Shown: positions 56,421 to 64,000 of the stretch, in pieces
Position numbering within the stretch: the stretch's first letter is position 1
How the letters are laid out: every line of letters begins with the position of its first letter
Origin: Planifilum sp021793745
Lineage (GTDB): Bacteria; Bacillota; Bacilli; Thermoactinomycetales; DSM-44946
DNA length: 64,000 bases
NCBI GenBank assembly: GCA_937983105.1
Contig: CALKAM010000105.1
Span: 9,038 to 73,037 of the forward strand
Direction: 5' to 3'
Position numbers and translations under genes: made by a program
The notes under the pieces: model-generated
Database searches by the model: none
What the model was told of the DNA's origin: nothing
The model's input: the letters and a program-made list of their open reading frames with translations, nothing else

Positions 56421-57609
56421 ATATCCGGCTCATTTCGGCCCCTACGGGGGCCGCTACGTTCCGGAAACGGTGACCCAGGCCCTGCTCGACCTGGAAGAGG
56501 GTTTTCGCGAAGCGACGGAAGATCCTCGGTTTCAGGAGGAGCTGCAGGTGTTGAGGCGGGAATATTCCGGCCGTCCGACTCCCCTCACCAGGGCCGAGGG
56601 TTTGACGCGTCAGATCGGAGGTGCCCGGATTTATCTGAAGCGGGAGGATTTAAACCATACCGGGGCACACAAGATCAACAACACCCTGGGACAGGCGTTG
56701 TTGTCCAGGCGGATGGGGAAGAAGCGCCTGGTGGCCGAAACCGGCGCGGGGCAGCACGGGGTGGCATCCGCTACGGTGGCGGCCCTGCTCGGGATGGAAT
56801 GCACGGTGTTTATGGGGGAAGAGGATGTGGGAAGACAGCAGCTGAATGTGTTTCGGATGAAGCTGTTGGGGGCGGAGGTGATTCCCGTCCGGTCGGGGAC
56901 CCGAACTCTCAAGGATGCGACAAATGAGGCGATCCGATATTGGGTTACCCACGTGGAGGATACTTTTTACATGCTCGGCTCTGCGGTGGGTCCCCATCCC
57001 TACCCGCAGATGGTCCGTTATTTTCAGCGGGTGATCGGGGATGAAGCGCGCAGACAGATTCTCGACCGGGAGGGACGATTGCCGGATCACGTGGTGGCCT
57101 GCGTGGGGGGAGGCAGCAACGCGATCGGGATGTTCGCCGCTTTTTTGGAGGATGACCAGGTCCAGCTGCACGGTGTGGAAGCGGCGGGCAGGGGACTTGC
57201 GACCGGGAAGCACGCCGCGCCGCTTTCCCGGGGACGTCCCGGCGTGCTGCACGGATCCTATAGCTATCTCCTGCAGGATGAACACGGGCAAGTGCTTCCG
57301 GTCCATTCCATCTCCGCCGGTTTGGATTATCCCGGGGTGGGACCGGAACATGCTTATCTCAAGGATATCGGGCGCGTCCGGTATACGGCGGTGACGGATG
57401 AGGAAGCCCTGGAGGCGGTTCGCCTTTTGTGCCAAACCGAGGGCATTTTGCCGGCGCTGGAGTCGGCCCACGCCGTGGCCGAAGCGGTGAGGATCGCCGA
57501 AACGGCCGGGCCGGATCAAATCGTTCTCATCGGTTTGTCCGGACGGGGCGACAAGGATGTGGAATCGATGGCGGCATGGATGGAGGGATCGGCGAATGAG
57601 GCGGATTGA
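56389..57609 (+). CDS. trpB: Tryptophan synthase beta chain
   Basis: TrpB condenses indole with serine, using PLP. The 406-residue sequence has FGPYGGRYVPET, the PLP lysine in LNHTGAHKINNTLG near residue 93, the AETGAGQHGVA segment, and the phosphate-binding CVGGGSNAIGMF near residue 238. It is the TrpB1 type that pairs with TrpA. Serine for the reaction is the product of the T-box-controlled serA operon elsewhere in the window. Confidence 0.98.
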   Translation: MIIDKFAKQTKYPAHFGPYGGRYVPETVTQALLDLEEGFREATEDPRFQEELQVLRREYSGRPTPLTRAEGLTRQIGGARIYLKREDLNHTGAHKINNTLGQALLSRRMGKKRLVAETGAGQHGVASATVAALLGMECTVFMGEEDVGRQQLNVFRMKLLGAEVIPVRSGTRTLKDATNEAIRYWVTHVEDTFYMLGSAVGPHPYPQMVRYFQRVIGDEARRQILDREGRLPDHVVACVGGGSNAIGMFAAFLEDDQVQLHGVEAAGRGLATGKHAAPLSRGRPGVLHGSYSYLLQDEHGQVLPVHSISAGLDYPGVGPEHAYLKDIGRVRYTAVTDEEALEAVRLLCQTEGILPALESAHAVAEAVRIAETAGPDQIVLIGLSGRGDKDVESMAAWMEGSANEAD

Positions 57610-58396
57610 GGAATCCTTTCGAGAGAAGGGACATCCGCGGCTGGTTCCCTTTATCATGGCGGGGGATCCGGACGCGGCGACGACGAGGGATCTGTTAAAG
57701 CTGCTGGATGGGGAGGGTGTGGCGGCGGTGGAGGTGGGATTTCCCTTTTCGGACCCGCTGGCCGACGGCCCGGTGATCCAGGAGGCGGCCAGTCGGGCCC
57801 TCGCACAAGGGATGACGCTTTCCCGATTGTGGGAGACGGTCTCCCTCGCCAGAAAGCAGGGGGTTCAAACACCGCTGATCCTGTTTTCCTATTATAATCC
57901 ATTGCTGTCTTACGGGCTTCGCCGATTGGTCGCCGACGCCAAGCAGGCCGGCTTTGACGGGATGATTGTTCCCGATCTGCCGATCGAGGAAAGCGGCATC
58001 CTCGGAACGCTTTGCGACGAACACGACATGGCGCTCATCCCGTTGGTGGCACCCACTTCCCGGCAGCGAATTGAAAAAATCGCATCCCAGGCCAGGGGAT
58101 TGGTTTATTGTGTTTCATCCCTGGGGACCACGGGAAAACGGGACCGATTTTTCCCGGATATCGAGGGATTTCTGGAGGCGGTACGGAGCTATTCTCCGGT
58201 TCCCACGGTGGTCGGCTTCGGGATCTCCCGGAGCGAGCAGGTTCGCCGCTTTTCCCGGTTTGCCGACGGGGTGGTGGTGGGCAGCGCCCTCATCGAGCGG
58301 ATCGCCTCCGTATCGGAGCAGCTCCGGCGGGCGGAGGTGAAGCAGGATGCCCTCGAAGAAATTCGCCGGTTTGTCAGGAAACTGAAAACGGAGTAA
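57596..58396 (+). CDS. trpA: Tryptophan synthase alpha chain
   Basis: TrpA cleaves indole-3-glycerol phosphate to indole, which is channelled to TrpB. The catalytic glutamate and aspartate are in VEVGFPFSDPLADGP near residues 42-56. GLVYCVSSLGTTGKR and VGFGISRSEQV are the phosphate-site segments. The ATG at 57596 (266 residues) follows GGAGGGATC and lies within the trpB end; an in-frame ATG at 57557 is less likely. Confidence 0.97.
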   Translation: MRRIEESFREKGHPRLVPFIMAGDPDAATTRDLLKLLDGEGVAAVEVGFPFSDPLADGPVIQEAASRALAQGMTLSRLWETVSLARKQGVQTPLILFSYYNPLLSYGLRRLVADAKQAGFDGMIVPDLPIEESGILGTLCDEHDMALIPLVAPTSRQRIEKIASQARGLVYCVSSLGTTGKRDRFFPDIEGFLEAVRSYSPVPTVVGFGISRSEQVRRFSRFADGVVVGSALIERIASVSEQLRRAEVKQDALEEIRRFVRKLKTE

Positions 58397-58428
58397 GATA
58401 GAGAGAAAAAAACGCTGGGAGGAACCTT

Positions 58429-59532
58429 ATGAAACCGAAGGCTGCCATCCGCGGTTTGCCGGTTTACGAGCCCGGCAAACCCCTGGAAGAAGTGAAACGG
58501 GAGTTGGGACTCGATGAAGTGATCAAGTTAGCTTCCAACGAAAATCCCTTTGGCTGCTCGCCGAGGGTTGTAGAGAGCCTTTCATCCGAATTTTCCTCTC
58601 TTACCCTTTATCCCGAAGGAACCGCTCCGAAGCTGCGGCAAGCGTTGTCGGAGCGGTTGAAGGTGGACCCCGAGGGGATTATTCTCGGAAACGGTTCGGA
58701 TGAAATCATTCAGATGATTTCTCGGGCGTACCTCGAATCGGGGGATGAAGTGGTGATGGCGGACCGGACGTTTCCCCGGTATAAAACCCAGACCTTGATT
58801 GAAGGGGCCCGTCCGGTGGAAGTGCCCCTTCGGGAAGGGGTTCATGACCTGCCTGCAATGCTCCGGGAGGTGACGCCTCGGACCAAAATCCTCTGGGTCT
58901 GCAATCCCAACAATCCGACGGGAACCATCGTCGACCAAGCTTCGCTCATCGAGCTCCTGGAGGATCTGCCGGATCATGTGCTGGTGGTGCTCGACGAAGC
59001 CTATGCCGAGTATGTGACGGATCCCGATTATCCCAATTCGATTGCCCTTTTGAATAAATATCCAAGGCTCATCGTCCTCCGCACTTTTTCCAAAATCCAC
59101 GGTCTCGCCTCCCTCCGGGTCGGTTACGGCCTGGCCCATCCCGATATCGTGCGGGAGCTGGACCGGGTACGGGAGCCCTTTAACGTGAACCGCCTGGCGC
59201 AACGGGCGGCTCTGGCCGCACTGGAGGATGAAGCCTTCGTTCGGGATTGCCGCGACCAAAATCGAAAGGAAATCGAAAAGATCTGCCGCCGCTTGGACGA
59301 GTGGAAGCTGTCCTACTATCCGGCCCACGGGAATTTTATATTGCTGGATACGGGACGTCCCGCCGATGAAGCCTTTCAATTCCTGCTTCAGCGGGGTGTG
59401 ATTGTCCGCTCCGGGATGGCGTTGGGTTATCCCACATCGATCCGGGTGACCGCGGGTACGCCCGAGCAAAATGAGCGCTTTTTGGATGCGCTCGCGGAGT
59501 TTGTGGAAAAAAGGGAAGCGGATCCTTCATGA
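58429..59532 (+). CDS. hisC: Histidinol-phosphate/aromatic aminotransferase
   Basis: This is a fold-type I PLP aminotransferase of 367 residues. The motifs are ASNENPFGCSPRV at the N-terminus, NPNNPTGT near residue 160, the PLP lysine in TFSKIHGLASLRVGYG near residue 225, and the substrate arginine near SIRVTAGTPEQN. In B. subtilis the enzyme in this supraoperon serves histidine as well as tyrosine and phenylalanine synthesis. The start follows TGGGAGGAACC. tyrA overlaps its stop. Confidence 0.94.
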   Translation: MKPKAAIRGLPVYEPGKPLEEVKRELGLDEVIKLASNENPFGCSPRVVESLSSEFSSLTLYPEGTAPKLRQALSERLKVDPEGIILGNGSDEIIQMISRAYLESGDEVVMADRTFPRYKTQTLIEGARPVEVPLREGVHDLPAMLREVTPRTKILWVCNPNNPTGTIVDQASLIELLEDLPDHVLVVLDEAYAEYVTDPDYPNSIALLNKYPRLIVLRTFSKIHGLASLRVGYGLAHPDIVRELDRVREPFNVNRLAQRAALAALEDEAFVRDCRDQNRKEIEKICRRLDEWKLSYYPAHGNFILLDTGRPADEAFQFLLQRGVIVRSGMALGYPTSIRVTAGTPEQNERFLDALAEFVEKREADPS

Positions 59533-60626
59533 AGGCGGCGGTGCTGGGCGTCGGACTGATCGGCGGATCGTTGGCTCTAGGACTGAAGGAGCGGACTTCG
59601 TGTCGCGTGTCCGGCTATGACCGGTCCCAGGAAGCCCTGGACTGGGCCGTCGCTGCCGGCGTGATCGACGAGGGGAGTCAAAGGCTGGAATCGGTGGTAG
59701 AGGACGCGAACTTTATTTTTTTAGCGGTCCCCGTAGGAACGATCCCCGAGCTGCTTTCCCGGTTGGAACACCAACCCCTGAAACCCGGCTGCATTATTTC
59801 GGACGTGGGCAGTACCAAAGGAGAGTTGATCGCCTGGTCCGAGGCGTTTCGAAAGCGCGGGGTGACATACATCGGCGGGCATCCCATGGCCGGCTCCCAT
59901 CGGTCCGGTGTGAAGGCGGCCCATTCCCTGCTGTTTGAAAGCGCCTATTACATTTTGACCCCCTCACCGGAGACGCCGCTTTCCGAGGTGCAGCGGTTGA
60001 GCGGTCTCCTGCAGGAAGCGACGAAGGCCAAGCTGGTGATTATGGATCCCTTCCACCACGATCGGCTGGTGGGGGCGATCAGCCATCTGCCCCACGTGAT
60101 CGCCGCCGGCTTGGTGAATCAGGTGGGGCGGTACAATGAGGAAAACGAATGGTTTCACCGGTTGGCCGCCGGAGGTTTCCGGGACCTGACCCGGATTGCC
60201 GCCAGCCACCCCGTCATGTGGCGAGATATTTTGATGAGCAACCGCAGGGAGCTGTTGACACTGATGGAGGACTGGCTGGGGGAGATGGAGAAGATCCGGG
60301 ATGCCATCGCCGAGGGGGATGCGGAGATGATCGAAGCTTTCTTCCGCCGGGCGCGATTTTTAAGGGAGCGGCTTCCCGAACGAAAAAAGGGGATGTTGCT
60401 GCCGTCCTTCGAATGTTACGTGGATGTGCCGGACCAACCGGGGATGATCGGCCGGGTGGCCACATTGCTCGGGGAGGAGGGAATCAACCTGAGCAATATC
60501 GGCGTGATGGAGAACCGGGAGGACGCCGGCGGTGTCCTCCGCCTCGTGTTCCACAAGGAAGCGGATTTGAAGCGGGCCATCCGCTTTTTGAGCGATGCGG
60601 GTTATCGGGTGTTTTCCTTTGACTGA
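59529..60626 (+). CDS. tyrA: Prephenate dehydrogenase with ACT domain
   Basis: TyrA oxidises prephenate to 4-hydroxyphenylpyruvate with NAD. The nucleotide-binding motif GVGLIGGSLALGLKE is at residues 7-21, SDVGSTKGE is near residue 97, and HPMAGSHRSG near 118 has the catalytic histidine. The C-terminal ACT domain (from about residue 293, VDVPDQPGMIGRVATLLGEE) is the probable tyrosine-feedback module. Its ATG overlaps the hisC stop. A long GC-rich hairpin separates it from aroA. Confidence 0.95.
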   Translation: MKAAVLGVGLIGGSLALGLKERTSCRVSGYDRSQEALDWAVAAGVIDEGSQRLESVVEDANFIFLAVPVGTIPELLSRLEHQPLKPGCIISDVGSTKGELIAWSEAFRKRGVTYIGGHPMAGSHRSGVKAAHSLLFESAYYILTPSPETPLSEVQRLSGLLQEATKAKLVIMDPFHHDRLVGAISHLPHVIAAGLVNQVGRYNEENEWFHRLAAGGFRDLTRIAASHPVMWRDILMSNRRELLTLMEDWLGEMEKIRDAIAEGDAEMIEAFFRRARFLRERLPERKKGMLLPSFECYVDVPDQPGMIGRVATLLGEEGINLSNIGVMENREDAGGVLRLVFHKEADLKRAIRFLSDAGYRVFSFD

Positions 60627-60731
60627 TGAAGGCCGGGGGCCACGCCGTCGGAGCGCATATCGCCTTTCCCTTTATCCCTTTACAGTATTACAGAGTTCGG
60701 TCGCAAGGATCGGTTTCGCTCCGGAATCTGT

Positions 60732-60764
60732 CGCGACCGCGGGCCGAGGGGACCCGCGGTCGCG
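60732..60764. repeat. Perfect GC-rich palindrome between tyrA and aroA
   Basis: CGCGACCGCGGG (60732-60743) pairs with CCCGCGGTCGCG (60753-60764), loop CCGAGGGGA, with no T-tract. It could modulate read-through or mRNA stability before aroA. Confidence 0.7.
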
Positions 60765-60807
60765 GAGGTGTCAGCCGGCGTGATCCCGAAGAAGGGGGAG
60801 TGTGAAG

Positions 60808-62088
60808 ATGCTGAAAGTCCGAAAACGTCAAGCCTTCAACACGGTGCTCCGGGTACCGGGGGACAAGTCGATTTCGCACCGGGCAGTGATGTTTGGTGCC
60901 ATCGCCAACGGACCCACCCGAATTGACAATTTTTTGCCCGGAGCGGACTGTCTCCGCACCATGGAGTGTTTTCAGCGGTTGGGAGTGGAGATCGAGCGGG
61001 AAAGTCCCACCACCCTGACCGTCCACGGGAGGGGGTGGCAGGGGCTCCGGGAGCCCGACCAATGTCTGGATGTGGGCAATTCCGGCACGACGATTCGCCT
61101 GCTGCTGGGGATTTTGGCCGGTAGCCCCTTTTTTTCCACGGTGTACGGGGATGCATCGATTGCTCGCCGACCGATGGACCGGGTGGTGGAGCCGCTGCGC
61201 CGGATGGGAGCCCGGATTGACGGCCGGGCCGGCGGGCGATTCACCCCCCTGGCGATTCGGGGGGGAGGCTTGAGGGGCATTGAACACGACAGCCCCGTGG
61301 CCAGCGCCCAGGTAAAGTCTTGTCTGTTGCTGGCAGGCCTCCAGGCGGAAGGGTGGACGAAGGTGAGGGAGCCGCATCCTTCCCGGGATCACACGGAACG
61401 GATGTTGGCGGCTTTCGGTGCAGAACTCTCCTCGGAGGAGGGAACCGTATCCGTCAAGGGCGGCCAAAGCCTATCCGGATGCGAGGTCCGGGTACCGGGG
61501 GATATCTCCTCGGCGGCCTTTTTTCTGGCCGCCGCGCTGATGGTTCCCGGAAGCCGGGTGACGATCCGGGATGTGGGAATTAATCCAACCCGGACGGGCA
61601 TTCTGGATGTGTTCCGGTCGATGGGGGCCGAGGTGATCGTGACGCCGACGGATCATTGGTGCGGTGAGCCGGTGGGGGATGTTACCGTGACCGGGGAATC
61701 GCTACAGGGGGTGGAGGTCGGCGGCACGATGATCGCCCGCCTGATCGATGAGATCCCCATCCTGGCGGTGGTGGCTACCCAGGCGGTGGGGCGGACGGTG
61801 ATCCGCGATGCCGCCGAATTGAAGGTGAAGGAGACGAACCGGATCGCCACCGTCGCTTCGGAGCTCCGGAAATTGGGGGCATCGGTGGAAGAGACACCGG
61901 ACGGGCTGATCATTGATGGCCCCACGCCGCTGCGGGGGGCGCTGCTCGACAGCCATGGCGATCACCGCATCGGCATGGCCATGGCGATTGCGGGCCTCGC
62001 CGCCGACGGGGAAGTGAGGGTGAAGGGAGCGGAGGCCATCGCCGTTTCCTTTCCCCATTTCGCTGAGACCCTGGAAAAATTAGGTTGA
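60808..62088 (+). CDS. aroA: 3-phosphoshikimate 1-carboxyvinyltransferase (EPSP synthase)
   Basis: EPSP synthase adds enolpyruvate to shikimate 3-phosphate. The 426-residue sequence has the GDKSISHRAVMFGAIANG motif near residue 14, GNSGTTIRLLLG near residue 90, and LKVKETNRI and SHGDHRIGMAMAIAG near the C-terminus. NSGTTIR and SIARRPMDRV match class II (Bacillus-type) enzymes more than E. coli-type ones. The ATG at 60808 follows AAGGGGGAG by seven bases; a GTG at 60802 is too close. It ends the supraoperon (aroE in B. subtilis naming). Confidence 0.97.
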   Translation: MLKVRKRQAFNTVLRVPGDKSISHRAVMFGAIANGPTRIDNFLPGADCLRTMECFQRLGVEIERESPTTLTVHGRGWQGLREPDQCLDVGNSGTTIRLLLGILAGSPFFSTVYGDASIARRPMDRVVEPLRRMGARIDGRAGGRFTPLAIRGGGLRGIEHDSPVASAQVKSCLLLAGLQAEGWTKVREPHPSRDHTERMLAAFGAELSSEEGTVSVKGGQSLSGCEVRVPGDISSAAFFLAAALMVPGSRVTIRDVGINPTRTGILDVFRSMGAEVIVTPTDHWCGEPVGDVTVTGESLQGVEVGGTMIARLIDEIPILAVVATQAVGRTVIRDAAELKVKETNRIATVASELRKLGASVEETPDGLIIDGPTPLRGALLDSHGDHRIGMAMAIAGLAADGEVRVKGAEAIAVSFPHFAETLEKLG

Positions 62089-62153
62089 CGCGAAGTAGGG
62101 AATTATCAAGGAAACAGCCAGGGGAAATTCATCTGAAAATTGGGAATTACCTG

Positions 62154-62182
62154 TTGACATGCCATCCCGCTCTTAATATAAT
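62154..62182 (+). promoter_or_regulatory. Consensus sigma-A promoter
   Basis: TTGACA (62154-62159), 17-base spacer, TATAAT (62177-62182): a perfect match in both boxes and spacing, the strongest vegetative promoter seen in the window. Confidence 0.9.
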
Positions 62183-62188
62183 GAAATT

Positions 62189-62269
62189 ACAGTATGGTTT
62201 CTCTCCACTCCTATCCAAATCGTGCACGTTCTGTGCCATCCGCCTGCTCGTCGGGCGGTTCTTTTTTTT
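62189..62269 (+). ncRNA. Candidate small RNA or attenuated leader
   Basis: About 80 nt lie between the consensus promoter and an intrinsic terminator (CCGCCTG/CGGGCGG, 62240-62258, then TTCTTTTTTTT). The 5' part contains a CU-rich single-stranded-looking stretch (TTTCTCTCCACTCC). It has no plausible open frame. It may be an independent small RNA or a leader that attenuates the membrane-protein gene at 62309. Confidence 0.6.
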
Positions 62270-62308
62270 GAGGGGAGGTCATACCCTGACAGGGAGAGGA
62301 GGGGGAGC

Positions 62309-62821
62309 ATGCGGGGAAGAGTCGGGGCACTGATGACGGAAATGGCCTTTGTGCTCACTTCCGTCGCCGTTCTCAAGGAAGGGTTGTTTCCCTTTCTAAT
62401 TGAACACTGGTTTACGGATGCGGAGATGGTATCCGCCCAGCTGGAACGGACCGCGATCCTCGCCGGCGGGGTCACCGCACTCCTCTACCTGGGGCTGGGT
62501 TCGGCGGCCAGGCACGTTTACAGTCTTCCTTATATCCAATCCCTGGGGGTCTTCGCGGCAGTCCATGCGCCGGTGCTGATCGGTCGAATCGCCGATGGAT
62601 CGTCCTTTTCCATCCTTTCTTTCCTGGGACGGACCTGGGAGGGGCTTTTGGGGGATGCCCTGGGGCTCTTTCGGGTGATGGAACCCGGGGATCTTCCCCA
62701 TGCGGCGCTCCTTTTGACGCTGTTTCTCTATACCGCGGGTCGGGCAATCCGGATCCAGGACCGGCAGGGGCGCGGGGAGTTCGAAAGCCACCGGGTGCGA
62801 ATTCGTTCCCTCCGGAGCTGA
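62309..62821 (+). CDS. Hypothetical membrane protein
   Basis: A 170-residue protein with hydrophobic segments near residues 8-30, 50-70, 80-97 and 130-145 and a basic C-terminus. The ATG at 62309 follows GAGAGGAGGGGG; an in-frame ATG at 62222 lies before the terminator and is rejected. I do not recognise a family. It lies downstream of the strong promoter and terminator at 62154-62269, and the kinase gene begins four bases after its stop. Confidence 0.65.
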   Translation: MRGRVGALMTEMAFVLTSVAVLKEGLFPFLIEHWFTDAEMVSAQLERTAILAGGVTALLYLGLGSAARHVYSLPYIQSLGVFAAVHAPVLIGRIADGSSFSILSFLGRTWEGLLGDALGLFRVMEPGDLPHAALLLTLFLYTAGRAIRIQDRQGRGEFESHRVRIRSLRS

Positions 62822-62825
62822 CCGC

Positions 62826-63686
62826 ATGCCGGGGAATTCCTGTCTTCCAAGGTGGAAAAGGTGGTTTTGGAGGGCCTTCTCCTTGTTGCCGTGGAAAAAA
62901 GGCGGCTCTTTCATCCATTCCCGCAAACCCTTCGGGGATACCAAACGGATGCATACCATCGGCCGTCGATATACAGAGGAAAGGCGCAGGCTGCATCGGA
63001 GGATTGTCAGGAGCATCGTGGAAAAAGCGGGGAACCATCGGTCCCATCCCCCCATCGCCATCCTGATTGGCGGAGGGACCGCTTCCGGCAAAACCACGCT
63101 CCGCAACGGCCTTGTACAAAGGGAGTTGAAGAAACGGGGGATCCAATCCGCGATCGTTGACCCGGATGAATTGAAAGCGCATATCCCCGAATACAAAGGG
63201 TTTCAGAAAACGGATCCGAAGCGCGCGGCCAGCCTTGTACACCGGGAGTCCTGCGATATCGGCGCCCTGTTATTGGACGGGCTGATCGTGGAGCGCAAAT
63301 CGTTCGTCTATGAAGGGACCATGGCCAGAACGAAACCCTATGTGCGGCTGGTGAAACGGTTGAGAGGCGCTGGTTTTGAAATTCAAGTTTTTGTCGCCGA
63401 TGTTCCTCTGCGGAAAGCCAAACGACGGGCCGCAGAGCGAGCCAGACGCACCGGGAGAACCGTGCCGACACGGGTGATCGAAACGACCCATCGACGGGTT
63501 CCGCGGACACTGGAGGCCATCAAGGACCATGTGGACGACTTTCGCGTGTACCGATATGGAGAAGGGGCCGAAATTAATCGCTTCCAAGAACTATATGGAT
63601 CGAGAACGATATGCGCGCTTCTTGAAGAAAGGCAAAGGGAGAAAGAGACGGGCAAGGCTCGCCTGGGCGGCGGATTTGGCCGATGA
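62826..63686 (+). CDS. Zeta-toxin-family kinase, apparently frameshifted near its C-terminus
   Basis: The P-loop LIGGGTASGKTTLRNGL, IVDPDELKAHIPEYKGF and VYEGTMARTKPYVRL motifs identify a zeta-toxin/chloramphenicol-phosphotransferase-like kinase. Zeta toxins phosphorylate UDP-GlcNAc, but many chromosomal relatives have other roles. The frame ends at 63686. If one G of GGGG at 63564-63567 is removed, the frame instead reads on as GEGPKLIASKNYMDRERYARFLKKG and ends at 63711; that tail fits the family better. Start uncertain: ATG 62826 has GGAG upstream, while ATG 62949 begins nearer the domain. No epsilon antitoxin is seen. Confidence 0.75.
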   Translation: MPGNSCLPRWKRWFWRAFSLLPWKKGGSFIHSRKPFGDTKRMHTIGRRYTEERRRLHRRIVRSIVEKAGNHRSHPPIAILIGGGTASGKTTLRNGLVQRELKKRGIQSAIVDPDELKAHIPEYKGFQKTDPKRAASLVHRESCDIGALLLDGLIVERKSFVYEGTMARTKPYVRLVKRLRGAGFEIQVFVADVPLRKAKRRAAERARRTGRTVPTRVIETTHRRVPRTLEAIKDHVDDFRVYRYGEGAEINRFQELYGSRTICALLEERQREKETGKARLGGGFGR

Positions 63687-63711
63687 TGTATTGAACCGAA
63701 TGGAATCCTGA

Positions 63712-64000
63712 AGGGCATCGATCACCACTCGCATACCCGCCCTTGATACGGGAAACCCATCCCCTCTTCCACCACGTCCACCCCCACAGGATCATCGGCG
63801 GGTATTAAGGACCGCGGTGCGAGATCCGAGGCGGCCGGGTTCCACCCGGCTGCCCGCTTGCTCCATGAAAAAGCCACCACCGCTCCGCCGCTCAGGCATC
63901 GTAGGGCGCGCGGGCTGTTTAAGGATAATTGGTCCTTGCGAAAGGCCCATCGGATTCGGCCGGGGATGAGGGGGTGCCACCCCGCCACCGGCCCATAGAC
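63712..64000. other. Unassigned right edge with one hairpin
   Basis: I see no convincing gene. A minus-strand frame is open from the window edge to 63722 but resembles nothing I know. GGCGGCCGGGT (63830-63840) and ACCCGGCTGCC (63844-63854) form an 11-bp hairpin with a three-base loop and no T-tract. Confidence 0.4.

Noticed and set aside
63722..63988. Minus-strand frame open at the right edge
   Set aside because: No family resemblance and unusual composition; it could be the end of a gene beyond the window but cannot be supported.
63960..64000. GGGGTGGCACCCC on the minus strand at the right edge resembling a T-box core
   Set aside because: It lacks the conserved ACCGCG end, has no specifier stem and no terminator in place; likely chance.
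1..64000. CRISPR arrays, prophage, insertion sequences, integrons
   Set aside because: I saw no regularly spaced repeats, transposase, integrase or phage structural genes; the gene order is conserved chromosome core.

Overview
The window reads as one stretch of a spore-forming, high-GC member of the Bacillales. My best guess is the Thermoactinomycetaceae. The grounds are sporulation genes (dacB, spmAB, ytfJ, ypeB, YIEGIA, spoIVA), bacillithiol genes, TRAP, a two-subunit heptaprenyl diphosphate synthase, Bacillus-type tRNAs, and G+C-rich coding sequence with GTG and TTG starts. The family call is inference. Gene order follows the Bacillus subtilis ribA-to-aroA region closely, with informative gaps and insertions. 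Most of the window is core chromosome, not a mobile island.

Layout. 1-2865 holds the end of ribBA, then ribH, scpA and scpB. 2978-4065 holds two ytfI/ytfJ-type sporulation genes. 4203-6563 is dacB-spmA-spmB behind a sigma-E-like promoter. 6611-12791 is rluB, then the cytochrome c maturation genes resB and resC and the two-component pair resD and resE; resA is absent. 12952-16851 (minus strand) is a serine-biosynthesis operon (class V aminotransferase, serA, then an SDR) behind a serine T-box with an AGC specifier. 16852-19794 holds ppa, a rhodanese, ferredoxin, a CPBP protease, a membrane protein and a DUF1259 protein. 19897-20286 is a cluster of four tRNAs (Ser-GCU, Met-CAU, Trp-CCA, Cys-GCA). 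20493-26215 holds a MecA-type adaptor, a bacillithiol-type deacetylase, gudB, a YpdA-type reductase, a small CxxC protein and ypeB without sleB. 26493-29209 is cmk, plsC, a small membrane protein and the S1-domain gene. 29326-31914 is a YIEGIA cluster with two tandem DUF3189-type genes. 31972-34969 is der, plsY and gpsA. 35110-38555 holds a sigma-K-promoter gene, small membrane and lipoprotein genes, and spoIVA. 38759-40321 is hbs, folE, tRNA-Pro(GGG) and mtrB (TRAP).

40388-46576 makes the isoprenoid quinone: hepS, menG, a UbiA prenyltransferase, ubiX, mqnA, hepT and ndk. The mqnA block points to the futalosine route to menaquinone. 46767-49693 is a TarJ-like dehydrogenase and an AraB-like kinase, placed where B. 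subtilis has cheR. 49924-62088 is the aromatic supraoperon aroC-aroB-trpEDCFBA-hisC-tyrA-aroA. The trp leader contains ten GAG and one UAG triplets, a perfect 10-bp terminator and a hairpin over the trpE ribosome binding site. TRAP itself is encoded 12 kb upstream, so sensor and target lie in the same window. 62154-64000 holds a consensus promoter with a terminator about 60 bases downstream (small RNA or attenuator), a membrane protein, and a zeta-type kinase gene with an apparent one-base frameshift.

I found no CRISPR array, prophage, insertion sequence or obviously new defence system. The most interesting items are regulatory RNAs (TRAP leader, serine T-box, several unassigned hairpins), the inserted ribulose/ribitol-phosphate pair, the zeta frameshift and the YIEGIA-DUF3189 cluster.
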